DNA from: Actinobacteria bacterium OV450
GTDB taxonomy: Bacteria > Actinomycetota > Actinomycetes > Streptomycetales > Streptomycetaceae
Direction: 5' to 3'
Assembly (NCBI GenBank): GCA_001298555.1
Contig: LJCW01000338.1
Span: 1-64,000 of the forward strand
Length of the DNA: 64,000 nt
Shown here: positions 48,999 to 58,904 of the stretch, one piece after another
Layout: each line of letters opens with the position of its first letter
Position numbering within the stretch: the stretch's first letter is position 1
Translations under genes and position numbers: made by a program
Notes under the pieces: model-generated
Told to the model about the DNA's origin: nothing
The model's input: the letters and a program-made list of their open reading frames with translations, nothing else
Databases searched by the model: none

Positions 48999-50378
48999 GT
49001 GACCCACGAACCGCCCCCGGCCCCGGACCCGGACCGGGACCGGGACCGGGACCGGGACCGGGACCCGGACCGGGACCGGGACCGGGCAGGAGATCCCGGC
49101 GCACCCGGCACACCGGGTGCGGCCGACCGGCCCGGAGCGGCCGGCGGGCCCGGAGCAGCCGACCGGCTCGGAGCACCCGGCGGGCCGGGAGCGCTCGGGC
49201 CCGGAGCGCTCGGGGCCGGAGCGCGGAAGGCGGATACGCGGGTCCTCGCAGCGGTCATGCACACCGCGTTCTTCCTGCTCCTCGGCGCCTCCGTGGCCCG
49301 CTTCCTGCTGCGCCACCCCGGCTCGCCCAGCACCCCGTGGATCATCGCCCTCAGCATCACCCTGGCCCTGCTGTACGTACTCGGCCCGGCGCTCGGCGCC
49401 GCCCCCACCCTGCGCCGCCTGATCTGGCTCGGACTGGTCGTGGCCACCTGGGTGGTCCTGGTCGTCCTCGCGCCCAGCTTCGCCTGGTGCGCCGTCCCCC
49501 TCTTCTACACCGCGCTGCGCACCCTGCCGCCCCGCGCGGCGATCGTCCTCGTGGCCCTCCTGACGGTGTTCGTCGTCGCCGCCCAGCTCAAGCTCTCCGA
49601 CGCCTTCGACCCGAACCTCCTGCTGGCCCCGCCCGCGATCGCCGCCCTCGCCACCGCCGTCTTCGTCCACATGGAGCGCCAGGCCCAGTCCCAGCGCGCC
49701 CTGATCGACGACCTGATCCGCACCCGCCGCGAGCTGGCCGCCACCGAACGCCGTGAGGGCACGCTCGCCGAACGGCAGCGCCTGTCGATGGAGATCCACG
49801 ACACGCTCGCCCAGCACCTGTCCAGCCAGCAGATGCTGCTCCAGGCCGCGGACCGCACCTGGGAGAGCGACCCGGCCACCGCCCGCGCGCACGTCCGCAC
49901 CGCCACCGGCATCGCGGCCCGCGGCCTCGCCGAGGCCCGCCGGCTCGTCCACGACCTGGCCCCGCCGGAACTCGAAGGCGGCGGCGGACTCGCCGACGCC
50001 CTGCGCGCGCTCGACGCCGGCCCCGGCATCGACGTCCGCTTCCACCTGGAGGGCACTCCGGCCCCGCTGCCGGACCGCGTCCAGTCCGCGCTGCTGCGCA
50101 TCGCCCAGGGCGCGCTGGCCAACGTCCGCGAGCACGCCCACGCCCGCACCGCGGCCCTGACCCTCAGCTTCCTCGGGGACCAGGTCGTCCTCGACGTCGC
50201 CGACGACGGCGAGGGCCTCACCGAGCCGCGCGGCGCCGGACCGGCCGGGGACCGCGGGCACGGGCTTCCGGCGATGCGCGCCCGCGTCCGCCAGCTCGGC
50301 GGCACCCTGACCCTCGAATCCTCCCCCGGCGAGGGCACGGTCCTCTCCGCGGCGATCCCCCTGGAGCCCACCGGATGA
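48999..50378 (+). CDS. senS: Sensor histidine kinase SenS
   Basis: The 459-residue kinase is the NarX/DesK-type HisKA_3 partner of HbpS. Residues 1-85 are a soluble Asp/Arg/Pro/Gly-rich stretch, including several RD and PD dipeptide repeats. Five or so membrane helices follow (VMHTAFFLLLGASVARFLL to AIAALATAVFVHM). The phosphoacceptor His is in AERQRLSMEIHDTLAQHLSS near residue 266, and the HATPase domain has LANVREHAHA and DVADDGEGL. Its start is GTG 48999, but part of the repeat-encoded head may not be translated if an internal start is used. It overlaps senR by ATGA. Confidence 0.9.
   Translation: MTHEPPPAPDPDRDRDRDRDRDPDRDRDRAGDPGAPGTPGAADRPGAAGGPGAADRLGAPGGPGALGPGALGAGARKADTRVLAAVMHTAFFLLLGASVARFLLRHPGSPSTPWIIALSITLALLYVLGPALGAAPTLRRLIWLGLVVATWVVLVVLAPSFAWCAVPLFYTALRTLPPRAAIVLVALLTVFVVAAQLKLSDAFDPNLLLAPPAIAALATAVFVHMERQAQSQRALIDDLIRTRRELAATERREGTLAERQRLSMEIHDTLAQHLSSQQMLLQAADRTWESDPATARAHVRTATGIAARGLAEARRLVHDLAPPELEGGGGLADALRALDAGPGIDVRFHLEGTPAPLPDRVQSALLRIAQGALANVREHAHARTAALTLSFLGDQVVLDVADDGEGLTEPRGAGPAGDRGHGLPAMRARVRQLGGTLTLESSPGEGTVLSAAIPLEPTG
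49017..49085 (+). repeat. Hexanucleotide repeat encoding Arg-Asp dipeptides in senS
   Basis: About eleven copies of GGACCG/CGGGAC, in a mostly uninterrupted run, encode RD/PD repeats at residues about 7-28 of SenS. As a 6-bp unit it would change length without changing frame. Confidence 0.85.
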
Positions 50379-50998
50379 CGACGACGATCCTGCTCTGCGA
50401 CGACCACGCCGTGGTCCGCGCCGGCCTGCTGGCCCTGCTGGGCAGCGCGCCCGGCATCGAGGTCCTGGGCGAGGCCGGCAGCGGCGAGGAGGCGGTGGCC
50501 CTGGCGGCGAAGCTGCGCCCGGACGTGGTGCTGATGGACCTCCAGCTGGGCGAGGGCATCGACGGGGTCGAGGCCACCCGCCGCATCACGGCGGTGACCG
50601 ACCCCCCGCACGTCCTGGTCCTCACGACGTACGACACGGACGCGGACGTCACCCGGGCCATCGCGGCGGGCGCCACCGGCTACCTGCTGAAGGCGGAGCG
50701 CCCGGAGGAGCTGTTCTCCGCGATCCACTCGGCGGCGGCGGGCCGCACCACGCTGTCCCCGCCGGTGGCCAGCCGCGTGATGGCCCGCATGCGGGGTTCG
50801 CGCCCGACGCTGACGGACCGCGAGCTGGACATCCTGGGCCAGCTGGCGCGGGGGCTGGGCAACCGGGACATCGCCCGGGCGCTGTTCATCAGCGAGGCCA
50901 CGGTCAAGACCCACCTGGGGCGCATCTACGACAAACTCGGCGTCGACACCCGCGCGGGGGCGGTCTCCGTGGCGAAGGAGGAGCGCCTCCTGCCCTGA
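50375..50998 (+). CDS. senR: Response regulator SenR (NarL/FixJ family)
   Basis: The 207-residue regulator has a receiver domain (LLCDDHAVVRAGLLALLG; phosphoacceptor Asp in PDVVLMDLQLGEG near residue 54; Lys in YLLKAERPEELF) and a LuxR-type HTH (LTDRELDILGQLARGLGNRD, then IARALFISEATVKTHLGRIY). It is translationally coupled to senS (ATGA at 50375). In S. reticuli SenR controls redox genes including furS-cpeB and hbpS itself. Confidence 0.94.
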   Translation: MTTTILLCDDHAVVRAGLLALLGSAPGIEVLGEAGSGEEAVALAAKLRPDVVLMDLQLGEGIDGVEATRRITAVTDPPHVLVLTTYDTDADVTRAIAAGATGYLLKAERPEELFSAIHSAAAGRTTLSPPVASRVMARMRGSRPTLTDRELDILGQLARGLGNRDIARALFISEATVKTHLGRIYDKLGVDTRAGAVSVAKEERLLP

Positions 50999-51144
50999 CG
51001 GCAGCGGGATCCGGACAGCGAGCGGGGGTGTTCGGACAACCCCGCCGGAATCCCCTCATATTTTTGTCGCAGACCTGCCAAAGGCGTGGCCTGCCCTGTC
51101 ACGCTCACTCGCGCCGCCACCCCGGCCACCGCGAAGGAGCCCGA

Positions 51145-52626
51145 GTGACCCACCCCGCGTCCTCCCCCACCTCGCCCCGCAGCCGCCTCGCCGCCCTCCT
51201 CGGAACCGTCGCCGTCATGACGGTCACCACCGCCACGGCCACGGCGGCCGCCCCGGCTTCCACCGCCGCCCCGGCCCCGGCCCCGGCCCCGGCAGCACTC
51301 GTGGCACAGAGCACCGTCACCGACCCCGACGGCACCACCCACACCCGCTACCAGCGCACCTACGCCGGCCTCCCCGTCCTCGGCGGAGACCTCGTCGTCC
51401 ACCAGCGCCCCGACGGCACCCGCACCACCAGCGGCAACGACAGCCCGATCACCCTCGCCACCACCACGGCCACCGCCAAGGCCCCGACGCCCACGTCCCA
51501 CAGGGTCGTCTGGGCGGCCGGCACCGCACCGGCGCCCGTCCTCGCCTGGGAAACCACCACCCGCACCACCCACCCCGACGGCACCCCCGGCGAAATCCAC
51601 ACCCTCACCGACGCCCGAACCGGCGCCACCCTCGCCGCCTACGACGCCGTCCGCACCGGCACCGGCCACAGCCAGCACGCCGGCACCGTCCCCCTCACCA
51701 CCTACTCCACCGGCACCGCCTACCAGCTCCGCGACACCACCCGCGGCAACCAACGCACCCTCGACGCCATGAACCAGACCGGCGGCGGCACCCTCTTCAC
51801 CGACCCCGACGACGACTGGGGCGGCACCGGCACCCCCGCCAACCGCCAGTCCGCCGGCGTGGACGCCCACTACGCCACCGCCGTCACCTGGGACTTCTAC
51901 CGGGCCGTCCTCGGCCGCAACGGCATCCGCGGCGACGGCACCGGCGTCACCTCCCGCGTCCACTACGGCAACCACTACCCCAACGCCTTCTGGGACCCGG
52001 CCTGCGCCTGCGCCAACTACGGCGACGACCCCGCCACCGGCCAGACCCTCGCCACCCTCGACATCGCCGGCCACGAACTCACCCACGGCGTCATCGCCGC
52101 CACCGCCGGACTCACCTACACCGGCGAACCCGGCGCCCTCAACGAAGGCACCGCCGACATCCTCGGCGCCTCCGTCGAATTCTTCGCCGACAACACCACC
52201 GACATCGGCGACTACCTCATCGGCGAGCGCATCTTCACCGGCACCGACGTACGCCGCATGGACCACCCCAGCCTCGACGGCCACTCCCGCGACTACTGGT
52301 CACGCGACATCGGCACCCTCGACCCCTACACCGCCTCCGGCCCCGCCCGCCACTTCTTCTACCTCCTCGCGGAAGGCAGCGGCCCCAAGGAAATCAACAA
52401 GATCTCCTACGACTCCCCCACCTACGACGGCTCCAAGCTGCTCGGCATCGGCCGGGACAAGGCCGTCCGCATCTGGTACCGCGCCCTGAGCCTGTACATG
52501 ACCTCCACCACCGACTACGCCCGCGCCCGCACCGCCACCCTCAGGGCCGCCGCCGACCTCTACGGCCCCACCGGCACCGAATACGGACGCGTCGCCGCCG
52601 CCTGGACGGCCGTCAACGTCCACTGA
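51145..52626 (+). CDS. Secreted M4 (thermolysin-like) neutral metalloprotease
   Basis: The 493-residue preproenzyme has a signal peptide (LAALLGTVAVMTVTTATATA), an FTP propeptide (about 45-185) and the M4 catalytic domain. The zinc site is IAGHELTHGVIAA (HExxH near residue 310), and the third ligand lies in GALNEGTADILGA. The substrate wall motif ends with the active His in RMDHPSLDGHSRDY. GTG at 51145 is fixed by AAGGAG six nt upstream. Codon use is almost entirely NNC. Confidence 0.94.
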   Translation: MTHPASSPTSPRSRLAALLGTVAVMTVTTATATAAAPASTAAPAPAPAPAALVAQSTVTDPDGTTHTRYQRTYAGLPVLGGDLVVHQRPDGTRTTSGNDSPITLATTTATAKAPTPTSHRVVWAAGTAPAPVLAWETTTRTTHPDGTPGEIHTLTDARTGATLAAYDAVRTGTGHSQHAGTVPLTTYSTGTAYQLRDTTRGNQRTLDAMNQTGGGTLFTDPDDDWGGTGTPANRQSAGVDAHYATAVTWDFYRAVLGRNGIRGDGTGVTSRVHYGNHYPNAFWDPACACANYGDDPATGQTLATLDIAGHELTHGVIAATAGLTYTGEPGALNEGTADILGASVEFFADNTTDIGDYLIGERIFTGTDVRRMDHPSLDGHSRDYWSRDIGTLDPYTASGPARHFFYLLAEGSGPKEINKISYDSPTYDGSKLLGIGRDKAVRIWYRALSLYMTSTTDYARARTATLRAAADLYGPTGTEYGRVAAAWTAVNVH

Positions 52627-52736
52627 CGACCCGCCCCGGGGCCGCGGCCGGACGCACCCCGCGGCCCGCCGCCCCCCGGCTGCGGACGACCTCGCCGACA
52701 CCCCGTCCCCCGTACCCGCCCCACCGTGACACCATC

Positions 52737-53246
52737 GTGTACGTGCTCGACATCGGCTACTCCCTCTCCCGGCGCTTCCCGGACCCCCCGCAGACCGACT
52801 ACCGCTCGGCGGACGTCCACTCCCTGCGCCACGACCTGTTCTGCGGGGACGTCTACCTCGCCGACACCACCAAGGACCGGGAAGTGTCCACAGCCTGGGG
52901 ATGGGTACCCGTGCTCGACTTCGCCTGGGCACTCTGCGACATCGTCGAACAACTCGACCAGGACCCCCGCGGCAGCCGCTCCGCCCACCGCCAGTACGCC
53001 GAACTCGACTTCACCGAATCCACCGACCGCATGCTCTTCGAGCGCCGCTTCGGCTGGGTCGACATCGAAGCCGACTGGATGCCGGCGGAAGAGGAACCGC
53101 TGACCTTCAGCCACCGCCTGCTGCGCCGCGAAGCCCGCGACTTCCTCCACGACCTCGTCGCCGACCTCATCGACATGCACGACGGCCTCGCCGACAACCC
53201 CGCCATCTGGACCCTCCAGGCCCGCTTCCCCCGCGTCCCCGCCTGA
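52737..53246 (+). CDS. Conserved hypothetical protein
   Basis: The 169-residue acidic protein starts GTG and reads MYVLDIGYSLSRRFPDPPQT, then LRHDLFCGDVYLADTTKDRE, VSTAWGWVPVLDFAWALCDI and MLFERRFGWVDIEADWMPAE, with a helical end HDLVADLIDMHDGLADNPAI. It resembles Streptomyces proteins of unknown function that look like immunity or structural proteins, but I cannot name a family. Confidence 0.7.
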   Translation: MYVLDIGYSLSRRFPDPPQTDYRSADVHSLRHDLFCGDVYLADTTKDREVSTAWGWVPVLDFAWALCDIVEQLDQDPRGSRSAHRQYAELDFTESTDRMLFERRFGWVDIEADWMPAEEEPLTFSHRLLRREARDFLHDLVADLIDMHDGLADNPAIWTLQARFPRVPA

Positions 53247-53282
53247 CCCCGCGGCCTCGACCGGCTCCGCCCGACCCCGGAA

Positions 53283-53957
53283 CTACGCCACCACCCGCAG
53301 CCCCAGCTGCGCCGCCAGCGCCGGAGCCAGGTCGAACAACTGCGCCGGACTGATCACCGCCCCCGACAGCGCCTCCACCCCCCGCGCGATGTCCAGCTCC
53401 GCGACCCCCCGCAGATCCACGTCCGTCATCCGCGCCCCCGTGAAATCCGCACCCCGCAGCGTGCACCCACGGAACTCCACCCGCTCCAGCACCGCACGCC
53501 CGAAATCCGCCTCCACCAGCACGCACCCCTCGAACACCACGTCCTTGAGCCGCGCCTCCCGCAGGTTCAAGTAGTCGATCTTCCCGCCGCGGAACACCAC
53601 CCTCTCCAGCACCGCCCCGTGCAACTGCACACCCCCCAGCCGCGCCTCCACGACCTCCACGTCCCGCAGCGAAGCACCCGACAGGTCCGTTCCCACCCCG
53701 CGGACCCCCTCCAGCACCGAGTCCAGCAAGCGCGCCTTCGCCAGCCCCGCCCCGTCCAGCGCACACCGCCGCAGCGCACAGTCCATGAACCGCGCCCCGA
53801 CACCCTCCTGCCCCGCCAGGTCCAGATCGGTGAACTCCAGCCCGTCGTAATCCCCGTCCGGCTCCAGCCCACCGCCCTCCCACAGACCGAGCTCCGGCAA
53901 CCGCACCTCCGGCCGCCGCGCCGCCTTCACCGTCTCCCGCTGCCCCTTGCGCGCCAT
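53283..53957 (-). CDS. Pentapeptide-repeat protein
   Basis: The 224-residue protein has a long pentapeptide-repeat region (about residues 38-185) with A(D/N)LxX-type units, for example LEFTDLDLAG, ALRRCALDGAGLAKARLL, CVLVEADFGRAVLERVEFRG and CTLRGADFTGARMTDVDLRG, forming a right-handed quadrilateral beta helix. Some family members mimic DNA (gyrase protection), but nothing here shows that. A basic head (MARKGQRETVKAARRPEVRL) and a helical tail flank the repeats. The ATG is at 53957. Confidence 0.9.
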   Translation of the reverse strand: MARKGQRETVKAARRPEVRLPELGLWEGGGLEPDGDYDGLEFTDLDLAGQEGVGARFMDCALRRCALDGAGLAKARLLDSVLEGVRGVGTDLSGASLRDVEVVEARLGGVQLHGAVLERVVFRGGKIDYLNLREARLKDVVFEGCVLVEADFGRAVLERVEFRGCTLRGADFTGARMTDVDLRGVAELDIARGVEALSGAVISPAQLFDLAPALAAQLGLRVVA

Positions 53958-54149
53958 CCCCCCATCCTCCCCCTCCCCACTGACAACCCCGGCAGCAGCA
54001 CCCGCACCCCTTGATCGACGAAGCCGCCACCGCCCACCACGACCTCGAAACCCGCGCCACCACCGGCAAGGTCGTCCTCGAACCCTGAGAGCACCCGCCC
54101 GGCAATATCGGATGACAGCAGCCCGTACCCCCACGTACCGTCCACCCCC

Positions 54150-54653
54150 GTGGACCCGCTCACCGAAAAACAGATCCGATCGTCCTTCGTGAACTGCACC
54201 AAGGGCGAGGCAGCACGCCTCAGACTCCCCCTGGACTTCGCCGAACTCCCCTGGGAGGACCTCGACTTCCTCGGCTGGCTCGACCCCGGCGCCCCCCTCC
54301 GCGCCCACCTCGTGCGCCGGGACACCGACGGCACCCCCCTCGGCATCACCCTCCGCGTCCCCGGCACCAGCCGGACCAGCGCCCTCAAGTCCAGCGTCTG
54401 CCAGATCTGCCTCACCGGCCACGCCGCCTCCGGCGTCTCCCTCCTCGTCGCCCCCCTCGCCGGAACCCGCGGCCGCGAAGGAAACACCATCGGCATCTAC
54501 GTCTGCGCCGACCTCGCCTGCTCCCTCTACATGCGCGGCAAACGTCAGCCCAGGCTCCGCGCCGGCCGCCACGAGGAAACCCTCACCCTCACCGAGAAGA
54601 TCGACCGCGCCCGCACCAACCTCGACGCCTTCACCAGCAGGATCACCGCCTGA
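54150..54653 (+). CDS. FBP zinc-finger domain protein (FusB-related fold)
   Basis: The 167-residue protein fits the FBP/FusB-type C-terminal domain family: LTEKQIRSSFVNCTKGEAAR, DLDFLGWLDPGAPLRAHLV, and a four-Cys treble-clef-like zinc site made by VCQICLTGH and CADLACSLYMRGK about 40 residues apart. Staphylococcal FusB proteins bind EF-G and give fusidic acid resistance; streptomycete homologues are uncharacterised. The start GTG at 54150 has no strong ribosome site. Confidence 0.85.
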   Translation: MDPLTEKQIRSSFVNCTKGEAARLRLPLDFAELPWEDLDFLGWLDPGAPLRAHLVRRDTDGTPLGITLRVPGTSRTSALKSSVCQICLTGHAASGVSLLVAPLAGTRGREGNTIGIYVCADLACSLYMRGKRQPRLRAGRHEETLTLTEKIDRARTNLDAFTSRITA

Positions 54654-54769
54654 CGCACGACCCGCCGCGACGGCCCGACACGAAGACCCCACGCGACGCC
54701 CCCGGCGCGAGGATCCCGGCGCAAGGACCCGGCACGACGCCCCCGGCGCAAGGGCCCGGCGCAGCGCCC

Positions 54770-55249
54770 TCAGGCCTGCGCCGAGCCCAACCGCCGCAAC
54801 GCCCCGTCCGCCAGCCGGTACACCGACCACTCCTCCTGCGGCCGCGCGCCCAACGCCTCGTAGAACGCGATCGACGGCTCGTTCCACTTCAACACCGACC
54901 ACTCCAGCCGCTCGTACCCGCGCTCCACGCAGATCCGCGCCAACTCCCCCAGCAAGGCCTTGCCGTGCCCCCCGCCCCGCACGCCCGGCCGTACGTACAG
55001 ATCCTCCAGATAGATCCCGTGGACCCCCCGCCACGTCGAGAAACTCAGGAACCACACCGCGAAGCCGACGACCTCCCCGTCCCCGTCCTCCGCGACGTGC
55101 GCGAACACCGCCGGCCGCTCCCCGAACAGCGCCTCCCGCAACTGCTCCGGCGTGGCCCGCGCCTCATGCGGCACCCTCTCGTACTCCGCCAGCTCACGGA
55201 TCATCGCGTGGATGACGGACACGTCCTCGACAACAGCGCTACGGATCAT
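54770..55249 (-). CDS. GNAT acetyltransferase, diamine/thialysine N-acetyltransferase-like
   Basis: The 159-residue protein is close to the spermidine/thialysine acetyltransferase group: IHAMIRELAEYERVPHEARA, EVVGFAVWFLSFSTWRGVHG, IYLEDLYVRPGVRGGGHGKA (acetyl-CoA loop) and LEWSVLKWNEPSIAFYEALG. It probably acetylates small amines. The ATG at 55249 is the natural start. The 116-nt gap downstream contains short CCCGGCGCAAGGACCCGGC-like repeats and no gene. Confidence 0.9.
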   Translation of the reverse strand: MIRSAVVEDVSVIHAMIRELAEYERVPHEARATPEQLREALFGERPAVFAHVAEDGDGEVVGFAVWFLSFSTWRGVHGIYLEDLYVRPGVRGGGHGKALLGELARICVERGYERLEWSVLKWNEPSIAFYEALGARPQEEWSVYRLADGALRRLGSAQA

Positions 55250-55401
55250 GCGCGCAGCCTAGAACCCCGCCACACGCCCCCACCGGCAGCCTACGGACCC
55301 CACCACCCCCGCCACATCAGCCAAAAAGCCGCCTCTCCCACCCCGAAACCCGGCACCCCGTACCTGGACACCCCTCCAGGACCCCGTGTACCAACTCACC
55401 C

Positions 55402-56781
55402 ATGACGATCAACGGCGGCATCTCCTTCTGGTACGCGACCGACCACACCGCCGGCCGGCCACCCCGCGCCCCCCTCACCGGCCACGCCACCGCGGACGTC
55501 GTCATCGTCGGCGGCGGCTACACCGGCCTGTGGACCGCCTACTACCTCAAGACCTCCGCCCCCGACCTCCGCGTCACCGTCCTGGAGCAGAAGTTCTGCG
55601 GCTACGGAGCCTCCGGCCGCAACGGCGGCTGGCTCTACAACGGCATCGCCGGCCGCGACCGCTACGCCGGACTCCACGGCCACCAAGCCGCACTCCGCCT
55701 CCAGCGGGCCATGAACGACACCGTCACCGAAGTCATCGACACCGCCGCCAAGGAGGGCATCGACGCCGACATCCACCGCGGCGGCGTCCTCGAAGTCGCC
55801 CGCACCCCCGCCCAGCTCACCCGCCTCAAGGCCTTCCACACCGCCGAACTCGCCTTCGGTGAAACCGACCGCGAGCTCTACGACGCCACCGACACCCGCG
55901 CCCGCATCGACGTCGCCGACGCCGTCGGCTCCACCTGGACCCCGCACGGCGCCCGCATCCACCCCCTCAAACTCGTCAAGGGCCTCGCCGCCGCGTGCGA
56001 ACGCCTCGGCGTCGTCATCCACGAATCCACCCCCGTCACCGAAATCGCCCCCGGTCGCGCCCTCACGCCCTACGGCACCGTCCGCGCCCCGCACGTCCTG
56101 CGCTGCACCGAAGGCTTCACCGCGGCCCTCAAGGGCCAGAAGCGCTCCTGGCTCCCGATGAACTCGTCGATGATCGCCACCGCCCCCCTGCCCCCCGAGG
56201 TGTGGTCCCGCCTCGGCTGGTCCGACGCCTGCACCCTCGGCGACATGGCCCACGCCTACATGTACGCCCAGCGCACCGCCGACGACCGCATCGCCATCGG
56301 CGGCCGCGGCGTCCCCTACCGCTACGGCTCCCGCACCGACACCGACGGCACCACCCAGCAGTCCACGATCGACTCCCTGACCCGGCTCCTGACCTCCTTC
56401 TTCCCCGTCCTCACGGGAGTGGAGATCACCCACGCCTGGTCCGGCGTCCTCGGCGTCCCCCGCGACTGGTGCGCCACGGTCACCCTGGACCGCACGACGG
56501 GCCTCGGCTGGGCGGGCGGCTACGTCGGCTCCGGGGTCGCCACCGCCAACCTCGCGGCCCGCACCCTGCGCGACCTGGTCCTGGAGGACACCACGGAGCT
56601 GACCACCCTCCCCTGGGTCAACCACCGCGTCCGCCGCTGGGAGCCGGAACCCCTCCGCTGGCTCGGCGTCCAGGCCCTCTACGCGGCGTACCGCGAGGCG
56701 GACCGCCACGAAGCGGCAACCCACACCCCGACGACAACTCCCCTGGCCCGCCTGGCCAACCGCATCTCGGGCCGCCACTGA
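55402..56781 (+). CDS. FAD-dependent oxidoreductase, DAO/PuuB-like
   Basis: The 459-residue enzyme has the FAD-binding Rossmann motif ADVVIVGGGYTGLWTAYYL (residues 32-49), CGYGASGRNGGWLYNG, and the C-terminal FAD motif LGWAGGYVGSGVATANLAAR. It belongs to the D-amino-acid-oxidase superfamily (glycine oxidase/gamma-glutamylputrescine oxidase-like); the substrate is unknown. The polyamine-type acetyltransferase at 54770 is divergent, which is compatible with amine catabolism but not proof. It ends in a near-perfect terminator. Confidence 0.9.
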   Translation: MTINGGISFWYATDHTAGRPPRAPLTGHATADVVIVGGGYTGLWTAYYLKTSAPDLRVTVLEQKFCGYGASGRNGGWLYNGIAGRDRYAGLHGHQAALRLQRAMNDTVTEVIDTAAKEGIDADIHRGGVLEVARTPAQLTRLKAFHTAELAFGETDRELYDATDTRARIDVADAVGSTWTPHGARIHPLKLVKGLAAACERLGVVIHESTPVTEIAPGRALTPYGTVRAPHVLRCTEGFTAALKGQKRSWLPMNSSMIATAPLPPEVWSRLGWSDACTLGDMAHAYMYAQRTADDRIAIGGRGVPYRYGSRTDTDGTTQQSTIDSLTRLLTSFFPVLTGVEITHAWSGVLGVPRDWCATVTLDRTTGLGWAGGYVGSGVATANLAARTLRDLVLEDTTELTTLPWVNHRVRRWEPEPLRWLGVQALYAAYREADRHEAATHTPTTTPLARLANRISGRH

Positions 56782-56790
56782 CGACAAAAC

Positions 56791-56822
56791 GGAAGGCTCC
56801 GGATGATCATCCGGAGCCTTCC
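56791..56822. terminator. 32-bp perfect palindrome terminator
   Basis: GGAAGGCTCCGGATGA followed by TCATCCGGAGCCTTCC is a perfect inverted repeat, 10 nt after the oxidoreductase stop. AAAAC on the left makes it also usable from the tRNA side. Confidence 0.92.
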
Positions 56823-56869
56823 GCTTCTGTATGAATTCCCTGGGTCGCTATACCTCTGACCTGGGACGG

Positions 56870-56943
56870 AGCCGCCTGTCGGAATCGAACCGACGACCTC
56901 AAGATTACAAGTCAAGCGCTCTAGCCAACTGAGCTAAGGCGGC
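56870..56943 (-). tRNA. tRNA-Thr (anticodon UGU)
   Basis: The 74-nt cloverleaf has acceptor GCCGCCT/AGGCGGC, D-arm GCTC/GAGC, anticodon loop CTTGTAA (anticodon UGU, threonine ACA), and T-arm GTCGG-TTCGATT-CCGAC. The discriminator is T, and CCA is not encoded. Written in DNA letters, the anticodon stem CTTGA/TCTTG contains two facing U-U mismatches (28-42 and 29-41), which is unusual. Confidence 0.9.
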
Positions 56944-57109
56944 ACACGCGACACTGCACAGCGCACAGAATCGCCTTCACTTTACACAGCGAACAGACTT
57001 CCCGGCGAAGAGCTTTCCAGCCGACAGATCGCACAGAGTTCGAAGTCACGGGCTCGGGGGTGCTGACAGCAGGCGGGGCGGCGGGTAGCGTCGGGCGGAA
57101 GTCCTGCTT

Positions 57110-57125
57110 ACTGGACTAGACCTTC
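57110..57125. promoter_or_regulatory. dre-like DasR operator before msiK
   Basis: ACTGGACTAGACCTTC matches 12 of 16 positions of the DasR consensus and contains the same TGGACTAGACC core as the nagK and cutC sites. It ends 48 nt before the msiK ATG. Confidence 0.72.
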
Positions 57126-57173
57126 CACTCGGATCGTCCGGCACGTTCCTGCCGGTAGAAGGGATTCATCACC

Positions 57174-58262
<1,089 letters not shown>

Positions 58263-58283
58263 CGGGTCGCGGGTCGGTGGATG

Positions 58284-58312
58284 AGGGGCGTCCCCGTCGC
58301 GGGGGCGCCCCT
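58284..58312 (+). terminator. msiK terminator
   Basis: AGGGGCG (58284-58290) pairs with CGCCCCT (58306-58312), with CCCC/GGGG inside, followed by GTTCGTCTTT. Confidence 0.85.
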
Positions 58313-58443
58313 GTTCGTCTTTGGGGCAGACCGGGCCATTCGGGTCCACCCGTCAACCCATAATTCGAAAAGCCACGTCGAACCATCCCCCGACCGGGTG
58401 ACTAAATGTCGCCAAATCTTCACCGAGCGCTACTCTCGCCCTC

Positions 58444-58857
58444 GTGACCCACACTGCCCGCCGTATCGGCCGTTCCCTCGCCCTGGTCCTGCCCGTCGTC
58501 CTGGTCCTGTCCGGGACCCTCGCGGTCACCATGGTCCCCTGGGCGGACAACACTCCTTCCCAGATCCTGACCGCCTCCGCCGAGGACGTGTCCGTCCCCG
58601 CGAAGCCGCGCGCCGCGCAGGACGTGCTGCGCGACAAGTTGCTGGCCGAGCTCCAGCAGGGTGAGGCGCCGGGTGATGTCCTGACGCATCTCCAGCAGGA
58701 GGTGGACCGGCGGCCGTCGTTGGCCGAGCACTGCGTGGGGATCGCGCGGGCGCTGGGACGTGCGGCGGTGGACGTGTACGGCCCGACGAAGGCGCAGTCG
58801 TATGCGCGTCCCGTGTGTGACACGGCGTACGCGACCGGTGTTGCCTCGATGGGCTGA
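58444..58857 (+). CDS. Small secreted or membrane-anchored hypothetical protein
   Basis: The 137-residue protein from GTG has an N-terminal hydrophobic segment (RIGRSLALVLPVVLVLSGTL), then SQILTASAEDVSVPAKPRAA and a helical region VLRDKLLAELQQGEAPGDVL with two cysteines (AEHCVGIARAL, RPVCDTAYA). It is probably an exported helical protein with a disulphide. Its order after msiK matches other Streptomyces; function unknown. Confidence 0.7.
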   Translation: MTHTARRIGRSLALVLPVVLVLSGTLAVTMVPWADNTPSQILTASAEDVSVPAKPRAAQDVLRDKLLAELQQGEAPGDVLTHLQQEVDRRPSLAEHCVGIARALGRAAVDVYGPTKAQSYARPVCDTAYATGVASMG

Positions 58858-58904
58858 CGGGCGTCGTCGTCCTTCCTCGGGTCGGGGCCTCTACGCTGAC
58901 GGCC

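Noticed and set aside
48123..50261. Upstream extension of the M1 peptidase frame through hbpS and senS
   Set aside because: The signal peptide begins at GTG 48122. The extension is antisense or out-of-frame to the recognisable HbpS and SenS proteins.
56870..56943. tRNA-Thr as an attachment site of an integrated element
   Set aside because: The tRNA is complete, and there is no integrase, direct repeat of its 3' end or foreign-looking cargo nearby.
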